Source: an uncultured Clostridia bacterium (GTDB lineage Bacteria > Bacillota > Clostridia > Christensenellales > UBA1750). Taken from it: a stretch of 50,252 nucleotides of DNA. Within the stretch, counting starts at the first letter, position 1, and every line of letters starts with the position of its first letter. Under the pieces are notes generated by a model. The model searched no databases, was not told the DNA's origin, and was given only the letters and a program-made list of their open reading frames with translations. A program made the position numbers and the translations under genes. Below are positions 24,836 through 34,386 of this stretch, piece by piece. The stretch covers positions 1-50,252 of the forward strand of contig CANQPP010000015.1 in NCBI GenBank assembly GCA_947625765.1. Direction: 5' to 3'.

Positions 24836-25270
24836 TTACAGCTGGTGGTTGGAGACCAGGTCCAGGCACTTGTCCGCGAAGGTCTTGGCCTTGTTCAGGT
24901 CCTCGTCGGTGGGCATCTTGCCGCCGAAGGTGCCCTTGCCGTTGGCAACGAGCCTCTCCTCGATGACCTTGACGCCGCGTTCCTTGGCCGCGTTGGCCAG
25001 GACGTCCAGGCAGTCGCCGTCCAGCTTCGGGCTGGTGCAGAACAGGGCGACGGCGGCAACGCGCTTGTTGTCCAGCACGTTGATGAAGTCCAGGGCGCGC
25101 TTGTCGGGCTTCTTGCCCTTGGCGACGGTGCCTACAAAGGCTAGGGCCATGTTCTCGGGCATGTAAGCGGGAGGCAGGGGCTCGGAGTTCTGCTTGGCCT
25201 GGGCCGCGATGGTGATGGCGACTTCCTGAACGCAGGGCTTGTCGCCGGCATAATAAATCTTGACTCTCAT
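24836..25270 (-). CDS. Flavodoxin-like protein
   Basis: 144 residues. An alternating beta/alpha pattern is visible: VKIYYAG, AVALFCTSP and KVIEERLVANGKGTFGGKMPTDEDL, the last typical of flavodoxin-domain proteins of Clostridia. The classical P-loop T/S-x-T-G-x-T is absent (residues 7-15 read YYAGDKPCV), so FMN binding is uncertain. AAGGAGG precedes the ATG by 7 nt. It is monocistronic with its own strong terminator. Function unknown; redox or flavin-related role is inference. Confidence 0.7.
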   Translation of the reverse strand: MRVKIYYAGDKPCVQEVAITIAAQAKQNSEPLPPAYMPENMALAFVGTVAKGKKPDKRALDFINVLDNKRVAAVALFCTSPKLDGDCLDVLANAAKERGVKVIEERLVANGKGTFGGKMPTDEDLNKAKTFADKCLDLVSNHQL

Positions 25271-25338
25271 GGGATGACCTCCTTAAAATAAAAGCTGATG
25301 ACCAGCTAAATTGACCACTTCAAAAAGGAGCGCAACGC

Positions 25339-26022
25339 ATGGAGAATTTCCGCGATCTGTATCTGCAGGCCCTCGGCCTGCCGCCCGCCCGATCGAGCGC
25401 GGCGGTGGACGAGAATTTGAGCCCCGCCTATCCCCTCTGCCTGTACCGCTTTAGCGATTCCTCCCGCCTGCTGCTCGTCTGCCCGGAGCTTAAGGACGCC
25501 CTGCCGGACTTAAGGGAAACGGACATCACGCTGGACTTTGACGGGATCTGGCGCTTCCTGTTCGAGCCGGGGCTTCTCTTTGAGCCGGAGACGGTCAGCG
25601 CCTTCTGGCTATGCAAAGCGCCTGTGCTTAAGGAAGGCCCTCTCGTCAGGCCCTTGACGGTGGAGGATACGCCAGCGCTGCGTTCTCTTCACAGGGGCTG
25701 CAAGCGGGAATGGGAGGCCGCCGCCGTGGAGGCGGACGACCCATGGACGGCGGGCGTCTTTTCCGAGAAGGGGAAGCTGCTCGCCTGCGCCGGGGCCGTG
25801 CCCTTCGGCCACTTCGGGGACGTGAGCGTCTTTACGCACCCGCATGAGAGGGGCAAAGGGTATGGGCGCAGGGCCGTGGCGTTCTTGAGCGCCTCTCTCC
25901 TAAAGGAAGGGTTCTATCCCCTCTACCGCGCGGAGAACAGCAACGCACCGTCGCTGCGCCTGGTCGGGAGCTTGGGCTTCACGCCCGCCTTCACCATGAC
26001 GGGGGCGCGCGCTTTCACCTGA
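25339..26022 (+). CDS. GNAT acetyltransferase with N-terminal extension
   Basis: 227 residues. The N-terminal ~105 residues are a small alpha/beta domain I do not recognise. The C-terminal half is GNAT: LLACAGAVPFGHFGDVSVFTHP, the acetyl-CoA loop RGKGYGRRAVAFLSASLL and SNAPSLRLVGSLGFTP. This resembles two-domain GNATs of the FR47/GCN5-related type in Clostridia. AAGGAG is 8 nt before the ATG. It is divergent from the flavodoxin-like gene across about 70 bp. Substrate unknown. Confidence 0.82.
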   Translation: MENFRDLYLQALGLPPARSSAAVDENLSPAYPLCLYRFSDSSRLLLVCPELKDALPDLRETDITLDFDGIWRFLFEPGLLFEPETVSAFWLCKAPVLKEGPLVRPLTVEDTPALRSLHRGCKREWEAAAVEADDPWTAGVFSEKGKLLACAGAVPFGHFGDVSVFTHPHERGKGYGRRAVAFLSASLLKEGFYPLYRAENSNAPSLRLVGSLGFTPAFTMTGARAFT

Positions 26023-26094
26023 CGCTTCCGTTATTTTCATCTTAAAACGCCCCTTGTTAAAAATCAAGACCGCGAGGTGCAAATTCAATCTTTA

Positions 26095-27315
26095 TTAACC
26101 TTTGAGCGCCGCGCCCTCCTCCGCGCCGCCCTTCACCTTTCGGTAGAGCAGGCACACGGGCAGGACGGAGAGCGCCACGAAGCCCGCCGCGCAGAGGTAG
26201 GCGTTCTGAAGGCCCAGCGCGTCGCCCAACGCGCCCACCGCCACGGAGCCCACGGCCTTGGCCAGGCCGCTGGCCACCATGGCCACCAGCGTCTGGGCCG
26301 TGGCGCGGGCCTCGGGCCGCACGCGGCCGTGGATGAACTGGGCGGAGCAGTAGTAGAGCATGATGTAGGAGACCGAGTGCAGCGCCTGGGAAAGGCCTAA
26401 GAGCAGAAAGCCCTGCTGGGGGAACAGGCCCGCAAGATATGCAAACATCATGCGCAGGCCGGTAAAGAACAGCGTGGCGAGCATCACGTGCTCCCTGCGG
26501 AAGCGGCGCAGTATGCGGTCGATGCACAGGAAGATGGGCACCTCGCAGGCGGCGGAGACGCTGTTGAGCAGTCCGGCCTTCTGGTTGCTCATGCCCATGC
26601 CGGCGGCATACACCGGCAGGAAGCTGGTGGTGGACAGGCAGACGTTGACCACCAAATTGAGCAGCAGCACGAACAGGATCGCCGGGTCCCGCAGCATGCC
26701 GCGCACGGCGCCCTTGCCGGCCCCGCGGGGCTTGTCCTTATTCCTCTCCCCCTCGCCCTGCGCGCCGGGCACGAACTGGCTGGCGGCGGCCGCCAGCACG
26801 CAGAACGCGGCGTACAAGGGGAATATGTTGGTGATGGAGCGGTTCATGAGCCCGCCCACCAGCAGGGGCATCACCCCGAAGCCGATGGTGCCGCAGAGGC
26901 GGATGGGCGCAAAGCGGAAGCCCGACGCGGAGCAGTAGTCCAGGGCGATGGTGTCCGTCAGCGGCTGGGACGAGGTGGAACAGACCACGTACAGCCCCGC
27001 GATGAGCAGCGTATAGCCGAAGCTGCGGTTTAGATAGAACAGCAGCATGCTGCCCGCGGACAGGAGCAGCGTCAGCGCCAGCACGCGCCGCCTGCCGCTG
27101 CGGTCCGCAAAGCGGCCCCAGAACGTCTGCACGAGCATCGCCAGGCACGGCCCCAAGGCCGAGACGATGCCGATCTGCCGGTTGTCCAGGCCGATCTCGT
27201 TGTAATAGAGCCCGATATACGGATAATAGCTGCCGTGGGACATGTAGAACAGGACGAACATCAGGCAGCAGAGCCAGAAGCCGCGTTTGTTTCGGCCCTT
27301 TGTGTTTTCGCTCAT
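26095..27315 (-). CDS. MFS transporter (MFS_1-like, LacY-related)
   Basis: 406 residues with 12 predicted helices. The N-terminus FWLCCLMFVLFYMSHGSYYPYIGLYYNEIGL and the first cytoplasmic loop RFADRSGRRRVL match the MFS_1_like/phenylpropionate-permease and nucleoside-proton symporter group. A central charged loop (GAQGEGERNKDKPRGAGKG, about 190-208) separates the two six-helix bundles. It likely imports a small metabolite by proton symport. No catabolic neighbour reveals the substrate. Confidence 0.88.
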   Translation of the reverse strand: MSENTKGRNKRGFWLCCLMFVLFYMSHGSYYPYIGLYYNEIGLDNRQIGIVSALGPCLAMLVQTFWGRFADRSGRRRVLALTLLLSAGSMLLFYLNRSFGYTLLIAGLYVVCSTSSQPLTDTIALDYCSASGFRFAPIRLCGTIGFGVMPLLVGGLMNRSITNIFPLYAAFCVLAAAASQFVPGAQGEGERNKDKPRGAGKGAVRGMLRDPAILFVLLLNLVVNVCLSTTSFLPVYAAGMGMSNQKAGLLNSVSAACEVPIFLCIDRILRRFRREHVMLATLFFTGLRMMFAYLAGLFPQQGFLLLGLSQALHSVSYIMLYYCSAQFIHGRVRPEARATAQTLVAMVASGLAKAVGSVAVGALGDALGLQNAYLCAAGFVALSVLPVCLLYRKVKGGAEEGAALKG

Positions 27316-27392
27316 CGGTCTTGATTTCCCCCAATTTACGGTCTTTTTTCTATTTATCTATTTCTGTTTTTATAAGGGATTTTCCCATAAAA

Positions 27393-27422
27393 CGATCCCC
27401 GAGAGGATTCTCCCGGGGATCG
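27393..27422 (-). terminator. Terminator of the zinc-ribbon gene
   Basis: Stem CGATCCCCG... / ...CGGGGATCG followed by TTTT on the minus strand, about 40 bp after the stop of the zinc-ribbon gene. Confidence 0.7.
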
Positions 27423-27461
27423 CCTTAGATATCCATCTTTCCGAAAGTATGGCCGGTAGGA

Positions 27462-27755
27462 TTACCTACGAGTACGAGCCTGGAAGCACTCGCTGCAGTA
27501 AACGGGGCGGTCGTTCTTGGGAATGAAGGGGATCTTGGTGGGTTTGCCGCACTCAGCGCAGATGGCATCGTACATCTCGCGGGGACGGGAATCGTCACGA
27601 CGCGCGCCGCCGTTGGCCTTACGGGCGTCACGGCAAGCCTTGCAGCGGGAAGGCTCGTTCTGGAAGCCCTTCTCGGCGTAGAAAGCCTGCTCGCCAGCGG
27701 TGAAAACGAATTCAGCGCCGCAGTCTCTGCAAACCAAAGTCTTGTCTTCGTACAT
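27462..27755 (-). CDS. Small zinc-ribbon protein
   Basis: 97 residues from ATG 27755 (GGAGGG 10 nt upstream). It has two Cys4 modules: LVCRDCGAEFVFTAGEQAFY...RCKACRDARK (C-x2-C ... C-x2-C) and AICAECGKPTKIPFIPKNDRPVYCSECF (C-x2-C ... C-x2-C), with a basic linker. This matches the zinc-ribbon plus CxxC-x(n)-CxxC (zf-trcl-like) proteins common in Clostridia. Probable nucleic-acid or ribosome contact is inference. The gene has an unusually long, structured leader of about 290 nt (see 27756-28045). Confidence 0.85.
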   Translation of the reverse strand: MYEDKTLVCRDCGAEFVFTAGEQAFYAEKGFQNEPSRCKACRDARKANGGARRDDSRPREMYDAICAECGKPTKIPFIPKNDRPVYCSECFQARTRR

Positions 27756-28045
27756 GGTTAGGTATCCCTCCGATTGATCTTTTGTTACCCTGATGGAAAC
27801 GCGCCCCGGCTGACCTGGTCTTTGACCCCACACTCGCCGGCCGGAAGTCTCGCTCCTAAGGGGTGCTTCCCCTCCCCACTACTGCTTCTCTCGGGCTGCC
27901 CGGGAAAACCCCGTTCCGCCCGGCCGGACTTACCACTAGACCGCGCCATGCTCATCCGTATTTTACGGACTTACGTGGATCGTTTCGCCCGCGACTGGCA
28001 TCGACTTTCAACCACAGACCCGGCGCCGTCTTCACAAGAGCAACT
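27756..28045 (-). ncRNA. Long structured leader or small RNA upstream of the zinc-ribbon gene
   Basis: A good promoter at 28052-28080 would start transcription near 28045, leaving about 290 nt before the zinc-ribbon ATG. The region is rich in self-complementary pieces on the minus strand, for example TCCGTA-AAA-TACGGA (around 27955-27969) and CGGGGTTTTCCCGG. It has no coding frame that looks real. I cannot assign an RNA family. It lacks the T-box GGTGGNACC core and RNase P signatures. Candidates to test are the Clostridia raiA-type RNA and unknown riboswitches. Confidence 0.45.
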
Positions 28046-28051
28046 GCCTTT

Positions 28052-28080
28052 ATTATAATTCCGGTCAAAGAAAAAATCAA
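28052..28080 (-). promoter_or_regulatory. Promoter of the zinc-ribbon leader
   Basis: Minus strand TTGATT (28080-28075), 17 bp, TATAAT (28057-28052): a strong sigma-A-type promoter. Confidence 0.7.
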
Positions 28081-28166
28081 CTACCAAATCCATAAAACAT
28101 CCAGTTTTCTTTCCTGTCTCAGGCGCATTTCTTTCTCCTGCGTCTCATCCGCCCGGACAGATAAGC

Positions 28167-28197
28167 CGAAAGGCCCGCCAAAGAGGCGGGCCTTTCG
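28167..28197 (-). terminator. Terminator of the esterase gene
   Basis: Stem CGAAAGGCCCGCC / GGCGGGCCTTTCG with a five-base loop, about 17 bp after the esterase stop. Confidence 0.75.
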
Positions 28198-28213
28198 ATG
28201 CTTTTTGTAAACT

Positions 28214-29341
<1,128 letters not shown>

Positions 29342-29366
29342 CTATCTATCTATGGGCGTCCGGCTT

Positions 29367-30332
29367 CTAAGAGAGCCGGGCCGCAAGGCAGATCCAGTCG
29401 TTCTTTTCGTGCATCACCACGGGGGTGAGGCCCGCGTTTCTCAGAGCCTGTTCCACCTCGTCCTTCCTCTCGGAGATGATTCCGGAGGTGATGAACGTCC
29501 CGCCCGGTTTGAGCAGGGAGGGCACCTTTTCGGCCAGCGGGATGATGACGCCCGCCACGATGTTGGCCACCACCAGGTCCGCCCGGCCCAGACGTGTAAG
29601 CAGCGTCTCGTCCTCCAGCACGTTGCCGGTCAAAAACTCACATTGCTCGTCCGCAAAGCCGTTCTCATGCAGGTTCACCCGGGCGATGTCGCGGGCGTTG
29701 GGGTCGATGTCCACGCCCACGGCCTGTCCCGCGCCTAAAAGCAGTGCGCCGATGGCCAGAATGCCGCTGCCGCAGCCCAGGTCCAGCACCCGCATGCCGG
29801 GGCGCACGAACTCCTCCAGTGCCAGCAGGCTCAGCTGCGTGGTCTCGTGGGTGCCGGTGCCAAAGACCATGCCGGGGTCCATGTTGAGCACCAGCCTTCC
29901 CTCCGGGTCCTCCGTCTCCTCCCAGGAGGGCTTGATGAGCAGCCTCTTGCCGATGGGCGTGGGCTTATAGTAGCGCTTCCAGTTGTCGGCCCAGTCCTCC
30001 TGGCGCACCAGGTCCGTCTCGATCCGAAGGCTCCCCGCGTCCATGCCGCACAGGTCCTTCTTCAGCTGCTCGATGGAGGCCCTCACGGCCCGCAGCTGCG
30101 CCTGCCCCGTCTCGTTCTCGCTTAAGAAGGCGCGCACGCAGGGCTCCCGCGCGGAGAGCACCTCTTCCGCCTCCACATAGTCCCAGGAAGCGGCGGTCTC
30201 GTCCAGAAACTTCTGCACGACCTCGCTGTCCTCCACCAGCTCGTACTGGGGCACGCCGGCCCGCTCGAGGGCAAAGCCCACAAGCTCCAGCGCCTCCTGC
30301 GTGGTGTAGATGGTCACACGTACAAGGTCCAT
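29367..30332 (-). CDS. prmA: Ribosomal protein L11 methyltransferase PrmA
   Basis: 321 residues from ATG 30332, preceded by AGGAGG and GGAGGA. The longer frame to 30536 runs into the upstream gene's 3' end. The N-terminal ~110 residues are the L11-recognition region (MDLVRVTIYTTQEALELVGF). The SAM-binding domain follows: MVFGTGTHETTQLSL, RVLDLGCGSGILAIGALLLG, NIVAGVIIPLAEKVPSLLKPGG. PrmA trimethylates L11 and is dispensable in bacteria studied. It is often near dnaJ/dnaK in Firmicutes, but not here. Confidence 0.94.
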   Translation of the reverse strand: MDLVRVTIYTTQEALELVGFALERAGVPQYELVEDSEVVQKFLDETAASWDYVEAEEVLSAREPCVRAFLSENETGQAQLRAVRASIEQLKKDLCGMDAGSLRIETDLVRQEDWADNWKRYYKPTPIGKRLLIKPSWEETEDPEGRLVLNMDPGMVFGTGTHETTQLSLLALEEFVRPGMRVLDLGCGSGILAIGALLLGAGQAVGVDIDPNARDIARVNLHENGFADEQCEFLTGNVLEDETLLTRLGRADLVVANIVAGVIIPLAEKVPSLLKPGGTFITSGIISERKDEVEQALRNAGLTPVVMHEKNDWICLAARLS

Positions 30333-30408
30333 AGTCTTCCTCCCCTCCTGTCCCCTATTGTAAACGCTGACGCCGCATATTTCAAGAAGAAATTTGCATA
30401 CGCAAATA

Positions 30409-30438
30409 CCGGGGAGGCGTTTTTCCCGCGCTCCCCGG
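30409..30438 (-). terminator. Hairpin after the VanY-type gene
   Basis: Stem CCGGGGAG / CTCCCCGG about 60 bp after the stop. The following sequence has few Ts, so it may terminate weakly. Confidence 0.45.
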
Positions 30439-30493
30439 CCTTGCTTTGTCTTTGTTGTTCCGTCCTCCCGCTTTAGGAGTATATAAGCGTCGG

Positions 30494-31312
30494 TCACTCC
30501 CCCGCCCGCAGGGCGGCTAGGTATTCCTCCAGGCACAGCCCCTGCTCCTGGATCTCCTTTGCCGCATCTATCCCCACATAGCGGATGTGCCAGGGCTCGT
30601 AGCCGATGCCGGTCTGCTCCTGCTTATCCTCCGGGTAGCGCAGGATGAAGCCGTACTCGTGCATGTGCTTTAGGCAATACTTGTAGTGCGGCGTGTCCTC
30701 GAACGTGAGCGTCATGCCCGCGGAATCCAGGACCGATAAGTCGAAGGCCAGGCCGGTCCTGTGCTCGGTGGCCTCGGGCGTCTGCACGAAGGGCTTGCCC
30801 GAGGCGTCCTTGCCGTCGTCGCCGTTTTCCTCCTGATAGAGGCCCTGCTGGTAGTCCTTGGTGCGGTAGGCCGCGATCACCGTCAGGCCCTCATAGCCCT
30901 CCTGCTTCATCGCCGCGGCCAGCTCGCACAGGGCGGCGAAGGCGGTCTCGTCCGCCTCCATGGAGGTGTTCTTCAGGCCGATCACGTTGGGCGGCCGCTT
31001 GTCCGCCAGGTTCACCAGCGTGTCCGGCTCGTAATCGTCGGGCAGCGGGTATTCCTTGTTGACCAGCGCGAGGAAGCCCTCGGCCTTCACCTGCTCCGCG
31101 CTGTGTATATTTCCCGTCACAGAAGTCCCGTTACCCCCCCCCCCCGACGCGGTTTCCGAGGGCGAGCTCTGCGGCAAGGCCGAGGATGCTCGGAACTGGG
31201 CGCGCCTGTTCAGGTTCGCCAGCAGCAGCGCCGTCCCGCCCAGCAGCAGGGCCGCCGCCGCGCACAGGACGATCATAGAGCGGAGTTGTTTGGGTGTGAG
31301 CCTTGGGATCAT
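30494..31312 (-). CDS. Membrane-anchored VanY-type D,D-carboxypeptidase with poly-G tract
   Basis: 272 residues from ATG 31312 (AGGAGG 13 nt upstream). One N-terminal TM helix (12-33), a Ser/Gly-rich linker (41-68), then a peptidase M15B/VanY domain with zinc motif EHRTGLAFDLS (183-193) and EPWHIRYVG (239-247). It trims D-Ala from peptidoglycan stems outside the membrane. The linker Gly57-60 is encoded by a run of 12 G (31134-31145), long enough to slip. A one-base change would truncate this reading frame. A one-base loss would join the upstream membrane ORF (31131-31589) to this domain. Confidence 0.88.
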   Translation of the reverse strand: MIPRLTPKQLRSMIVLCAAAALLLGGTALLLANLNRRAQFRASSALPQSSPSETASGGGGNGTSVTGNIHSAEQVKAEGFLALVNKEYPLPDDYEPDTLVNLADKRPPNVIGLKNTSMEADETAFAALCELAAAMKQEGYEGLTVIAAYRTKDYQQGLYQEENGDDGKDASGKPFVQTPEATEHRTGLAFDLSVLDSAGMTLTFEDTPHYKYCLKHMHEYGFILRYPEDKQEQTGIGYEPWHIRYVGIDAAKEIQEQGLCLEEYLAALRAGE

Positions 31313-31589
31313 AAGCCGTGTTCGGCCTCCTTTCGTCGTCCTCCTCCCCTTGGTATCCTTCGCCGTCCGAGGGGAGCCTTTCGTACAGATACAGGAACAA
31401 GAGCATGAGCGCGCCGCAGACGAGCAGGGCCAGCGCGTCGTCCGCGCTCCCCGCCGCGAGCAGGCCGAGCTTTCCCGGCAGGGCGATGAGCCCCCGCAGG
31501 GCAAGCGCCGTCAGCGCCCCGCGCGTGAGCAGGACGGACGCGCAAAGAACAGCCGGCCATCGGCGCCGTTTGGGTGTCCATTTCCACAT
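31131..31589 (-). CDS. Two-helix membrane ORF overlapping the VanY gene
   Basis: About 152 residues from ATG 31589. Two hydrophobic segments (about 12-45 and 51-68; DDALALLVCGALMLLFLYLY) precede an acidic linker (EGYQGEEDDE). Codons have the GC-rich third positions of real genes up to about 31330. After that the frame runs through the start of the VanY gene in another frame and stops at TAA directly after the 12-G tract. No good SD is seen at the ATG (AGGAG is 17 nt away). It could be a small membrane protein whose natural stop was lost, or the true N-terminus of a slippage variant. No known family. Confidence 0.45.
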   Translation of the reverse strand: MWKWTPKRRRWPAVLCASVLLTRGALTALALRGLIALPGKLGLLAAGSADDALALLVCGALMLLFLYLYERLPSDGEGYQGEEDDERRPNTAYDPKAHTQTTPLYDRPVRGGGPAAGRDGAAAGEPEQARPVPSILGLAAELALGNRVGGGG

Positions 31590-31803
31590 AAAGCCGATCG
31601 TCTTCTCTCCTTTCTTATTCTCCTTCCCTTTGGGCCTTGATCGGCCGTGAGCGGAAGGCCTCTTTTTCCCTCTTCCGGAAGAGATCACCAAACAAACGCG
31701 GGGGGCGTTTCCCGCGTTGCGGCAAATGGATCATCGCTGTATCCTCCCTGTACCGAGTTTATGAACAATCCGTAAATAACGGCGCGCTTTTGCGCCCGCG
31801 CGG

Positions 31804-31832
31804 TTGACAAACGGGCTTTCTTCCGCTATACT
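31804..31832 (+). promoter_or_regulatory. greA promoter
   Basis: TTGACA (31804-31809), 17 bp, TATACT (31827-31832): near-consensus, about 100 nt before the greA start. Confidence 0.8.
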
Positions 31833-31855
31833 AAAGCAACAATTTAAAGATGAGG

Positions 31856-31895
31856 AAGCGGCACCTGCGACCGGGTCGGGTCGGGTGGCGCTTTT
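31856..31895 (+). promoter_or_regulatory. Leader hairpin of greA, attenuator-like
   Basis: AAGCGGCACC (31856-31865) can pair with GGTGGCGCTT (31884-31893) with one mismatch, followed by TTC. The loop holds GGGTCGGGTCGGG. It lies between the promoter and the greA RBS and could cause premature termination or pausing. Confidence 0.4.
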
Positions 31896-31938
31896 CGTCG
31901 GATGCACGAGAATGAATTTATAAGGAGGTCGTTTTTTG

Positions 31939-32418
31939 ATGCCTGGCGAAAACAGCAAGCTCTTTACGGTCGAGGGCATGAAAAAGATGGAGGAGGAACT
32001 GGAGTACCTCAAGACGGTCAAGCGCGTCGAGGTGGCGGAGCGCATCAAGGTGGCCCGTTCCTTCGGCGACCTTTCCGAGAACGCCGAGTACGACGCGGCC
32101 AAGAACGAGCAGGCCTTCATGGAAGGCCGCATCATGGAGCTGGAGACCACCCTGCGCAACGCCCAGGTGGTCACCGACGAGGAGGCCAACGGCGATACCG
32201 TCACCGTGGGCTCCAAGGTGGTCCTGCACGACCAGGACCGCGGCCGCGACGTGACCTACTATCTGGTGGGCGCTTCCGAGTCCGACCCCATCAAGGGCCG
32301 CATCTCCACCGAGTCCCCCGTGGGCCGCGCCCTGTTCGGCCGCAGCCTGGGCGACCAGGTGGACATCGTGGTGCCCGCGGGCACGCTGCACTACACCATC
32401 AAGTCCGTGAGCCGCTAA
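31939..32418 (+). CDS. greA: Transcription elongation factor GreA
   Basis: 159 residues, the standard size. ATG 31939 is 10 nt after AAGGAGG. A TTG three bases earlier is unlikely. The N-terminal coiled-coil (LFTVEGMKKMEEELEYLKTV) carries the tip acidic residues in SFGDLSENAEYDAAK, which enter the polymerase secondary channel and stimulate cleavage of backtracked RNA. The C-terminal globular FKBP-like domain (80-159) ends with the typical GDQVDIVVPAGTLHYTIKSV. It is followed by lysS in a likely two-gene operon, an order common in Firmicutes. Confidence 0.97.
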   Translation: MPGENSKLFTVEGMKKMEEELEYLKTVKRVEVAERIKVARSFGDLSENAEYDAAKNEQAFMEGRIMELETTLRNAQVVTDEEANGDTVTVGSKVVLHDQDRGRDVTYYLVGASESDPIKGRISTESPVGRALFGRSLGDQVDIVVPAGTLHYTIKSVSR

Positions 32419-32469
32419 ACCGCACAGAGAGCAAGTAAAATAGCCGCACGAAGGAGAAAAAAGATCAAC

Positions 32470-34002
32470 ATGGACGAGCCAAACCGGACGCCGGCAGAAC
32501 AGGCCGCACAGACCGAGCAGGAGGACGAGCAGCAGGAGCGGCTCCGCATGAGCGAGCAGGCCCGCATCCGTCTGGAGAAGCTGCAGGCCCTGCAGCGCGA
32601 GGGGCGCGACCCCTACGCCATCACCACCTTCGACAGGAGCCACAGGAGCGGGGACATCAAGTCCAACTACGAGGCGCTGGAGAACGCGCCCGTTTCCATC
32701 GCCGGCAGGATGGTCTCCCGCCGCATCATGGGCAAGGCCTCCTTTCTGCACCTGCAGGACAGCCAGGGCAGCATCCAGGTGTATGTCAAGCGTGACGACA
32801 TCGGCGCGGAGGCCTACCAGGACTTTAAGAACCTGGATATCGGCGATATTTTGGGCGTGAAGGGCTTTGTGTTCACCACCAAGACGGGCGAGATCTCCGT
32901 GCACGCCCAGTCCCTGACGCTGCTTTCCAAGTCCCTGCTTCCTCTGCCGGAGAAGTTCCACGGCCTCAAGGACCCGGACACCCGCTACCGCCAGCGCTAT
33001 GTGGACCTGATCGTGAACCCCGAGGTCAAGGAGACGTTCGTCAAGCGTTCGCGCATCATCACCGAGATCCGCTCCTATCTGGATGAGGCGGGCTTCCTGG
33101 AGGTGGAGACGCCGGTCCTGCACACGCAGGCGGGCGGCGCGTCGGCCCGGCCCTTCATCACCCACCACAACACGCTGGACATCGACCTGTACCTGCGCAT
33201 CGCGCTGGAGCTGCACCTAAAGCGCCTGATCGTGGGCGGCTTCGACGCGGTGTACGAGATCGGCCGCGTGTTCCGCAACGAGGGCATGGACACCCGCCAC
33301 AACCCGGAGTTCACGCTTCTGGAGCTCTACCAGGCCTACACCGACATCTTCGGCATGATGGACCTGACCGAGAACCTGTTCCGCCAGGTAGCCAAGAAGG
33401 TCTGCGGCAGCGCCGTGGTGCCCTATGGGGAGCTGACCATCGACCTGGATAAGCCCTTCGAGCGGCTGACCATGCTGGAGGCCGTCAAGCGCTATTCCGG
33501 CGTGGACTTCGCCCAGGTGCCCGACCTGGAGGCGGCCCGCGCGCTGGCAAAGGAGCACCACATCGCCTACGAGGAGCGCCACAAGAAGGGCGACATACTG
33601 AACCTGTTCTTCGAGACTTATGTGGAGGAGAAGCTCATCCAGCCCACCTTCATCCTGGGCCACCCGGTGGAGATCTCCCCGCTGGCCAAGCGCATGCGCG
33701 ACGACCCCGCCTACACACAGCGCTTCGAGCTATTCATCCTGGGCCGCGAGCACGCCAACGCCTTCTCCGAGCTCAACGACCCCATCGACCAGCGCGGCCG
33801 CTTCGAGGCCCAGGCGGCCCTCAAGGCCGCGGGCGACGAGGAGGCCGGCGAGGTGGACGAGGACTTCCTGACCGCCCTCTCCTACGGCATGCCCCCCACC
33901 GGCGGCCTGGGCATCGGCGTGGACCGCATGGTGATGCTGCTCACCAACAACGCCTCCATCCGCGACACCCTCCTCTTTCCAACGATGAAGCCGCTGGACT
34001 AA
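32470..34002 (+). CDS. lysS: Lysyl-tRNA synthetase, class II
   Basis: 510 residues. An N-terminal acidic extension (about 1-40) precedes the OB-fold anticodon-binding domain (60-170). The class II catalytic domain has motif 1 near [20 protein letters not shown], motif 2 with [18 protein letters not shown] and motif 3 with [13 protein letters not shown]. It charges tRNA-Lys with lysine at the expense of ATP. AAGGAG lies about 12 nt before the ATG. It is downstream of greA with a 51-bp gap. No T-box leader is visible upstream, so it probably relies on the greA promoter. Confidence 0.97.
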   Translation: MDEPNRTPAEQAAQTEQEDEQQERLRMSEQARIRLEKLQALQREGRDPYAITTFDRSHRSGDIKSNYEALENAPVSIAGRMVSRRIMGKASFLHLQDSQGSIQVYVKRDDIGAEAYQDFKNLDIGDILGVKGFVFTTKTGEISVHAQSLTLLSKSLLPLPEKFHGLKDPDTRYRQRYVDLIVNPEVKETFVKRSRIITEIRSYLDEAGFLEVETPVLHTQAGGASARPFITHHNTLDIDLYLRIALELHLKRLIVGGFDAVYEIGRVFRNEGMDTRHNPEFTLLELYQAYTDIFGMMDLTENLFRQVAKKVCGSAVVPYGELTIDLDKPFERLTMLEAVKRYSGVDFAQVPDLEAARALAKEHHIAYEERHKKGDILNLFFETYVEEKLIQPTFILGHPVEISPLAKRMRDDPAYTQRFELFILGREHANAFSELNDPIDQRGRFEAQAALKAAGDEEAGEVDEDFLTALSYGMPPTGGLGIGVDRMVMLLTNNASIRDTLLFPTMKPLD

Positions 34003-34095
34003 GAAACGGCGTATTATCAAAGGAAATCGGGCAGTTCCCGCAAGACTTGCGACCAATAGCGGTCGGGGCGAACAGCAGGAAAGGAGAAAAAGGCC

Positions 34096-34386
34096 GTGAC
34101 AGACATCACGAGGCTGCAAACGGTGCTGACCCCGGTATTTCGGGATTACGGGATCACCCGCGCCGTTTTGTTCGGCTCCGTTGCCAAAAGGACGGCCACG
34201 GACAAGAGTGATCTGGACCTGCTGGTGACGAGCGACCTGCACGGCCTGCGCTTCGTCGGGTTTATGGAAGCCGTTCGCCGTGCGGCGCAGATGCCGGTGG
34301 ATATTCTGGATGTTTCTCATATCGAGCGTGGCTCCAGGATCGAGCGGGAGATCGAGACGACCGGGGTGACCATCTATGAGAAATGA
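34096..34386 (+). CDS. mntA: MNT-type nucleotidyltransferase antitoxin
   Basis: 96 residues from GTG 34096 (AAGGAG 9 nt upstream). The pol-beta nucleotidyltransferase signature AVLFGSVAKRTATDKSDLDLLV (GS then DxD) is intact. In the MntA-HepT toxin-antitoxin family, MntA adenylylates the HEPN toxin to silence it. Its stop overlaps the start of the HEPN gene by 4 bp, as usual for this pair. The pair lies directly after lysS and before an unrelated GH172-type gene, which suggests a mobile insertion. The name follows the family and has not been tested here. Confidence 0.88.
   Translation: MTDITRLQTVLTPVFRDYGITRAVLFGSVAKRTATDKSDLDLLVTSDLHGLRFVGFMEAVRRAAQMPVDILDVSHIERGSRIEREIETTGVTIYEK

Noticed and set aside
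27930-27970. tRNA-like fragment in the zinc-ribbon leader (minus strand TCTAGTGGTAAGTCCG)
   Set aside because: Resembles a D-arm by chance. No acceptor stem, anticodon arm or TpsiC arm at the right distances.
32419-32469. T-box riboswitch for lysS
   Set aside because: The 51-bp gap after greA is far too short and has no T-box sequence.
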